Of a stretch of 39,557 nt of DNA, positions 39,531 to 39,557 are shown piece after piece (the first letter of the stretch is position 1; each line of letters begins with the position of its first letter). This DNA is from an uncultured Clostridia bacterium (GTDB lineage Bacteria > Bacillota > Clostridia > Oscillospirales > Ruminococcaceae). The translations under genes and the position numbers were made by a program. The notes under the pieces were generated by a model. That model had not been told where the DNA came from. It ran no database searches and saw only the letters and a program-made list of their open reading frames with translations. The stretch lies in the NCBI GenBank assembly GCA_947627205.1, contig CANQVE010000019.1, positions 1 through 39,557 of the forward strand, in the 5' to 3' direction.

Positions 39531-39557
39531 AAATTCATTGAGCGGACGGTGAATTAA

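Overview
The window looks like chromosome from a spore-forming Firmicute of the class Clostridia, probably a Ruminococcus/Oscillospiraceae-like gut anaerobe. The evidence is dipicolinate synthase genes, near-consensus sigma-A promoters with 17-bp spacers, strong GGAGG ribosome binding sites, Gram-positive surface proteins ending in SP(D/E)TG-type anchors, an NHLM/Nif11 peptide export locus, and a single-polypeptide PurL. The species assignment is inference.

Layout. 0-3.3 kb: dpaA-dpaB (spore dipicolinate synthesis), then a convergent AAA/DUF4143 ATPase behind three regularly spaced operator-like boxes. 3.3-5.6 kb: an anchored surface protein behind a structured leader RNA that ends in an intrinsic terminator. 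5.6-9.8 kb: a palindromic extragenic element and purL. 9.8-12 kb: a TIR-MORN repeat protein and the wreck of a second copy. 12.2-13.1 kb: rplM-rpsI. 13.3-16.5 kb: a metal-resistance operon (CadC-like repressor, methyltransferase, free HMA protein, Zn/Cd ATPase). 16.5-17.2 kb: gene-free and dense in hairpins and repeats. 17.2-21.1 kb: a cell-wall 5'-nucleotidase with a very long helical stalk.

21.3-29.1 kb (minus strand) is the most distinctive locus. It has two intact Nif11-leader peptides and one frameshifted Nif11 gene, an HxxxD condensation/acyltransferase-like protein, an ECF sigma factor coupled to a 61-residue leader-like peptide, two NHLM-type ABC exporters (one with a C39 protease domain) and a short HlyD-like adaptor. 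The predicted exported cores are Cys-free amphipathic helices, and no recognisable lanthipeptide, sactipeptide or azole enzyme is nearby. It may be an unmodified or acylated helical-peptide system.

29.1-35.4 kb: a CstA-family transporter, a SpoIIE phosphatase/HATPase/STAS partner-switching set and a GHKL-LytTR two-component system, all on the minus strand. A 21-bp-phased direct repeat lies just upstream of the two-component promoter. 35.4-38.8 kb: extragenic hairpins, a DUF4026/DUF2314 protein, and a leucine-rich-repeat lipoprotein whose leader RNA matches the one at 5.4 kb in architecture, with compensatory changes. 38.8-39.5 kb: the tail of an rRNA operon on the minus strand (5S, tRNA-Lys, -Glu, -Met, -Trp, terminator).

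Two features run across the window. One is a heptanucleotide tandem repeat (GTAAGAG/GCAAGAA type) at the 3' ends of several genes, where it often supplies the stop codon. The other is the paired leader RNA controlling two unrelated secreted proteins.
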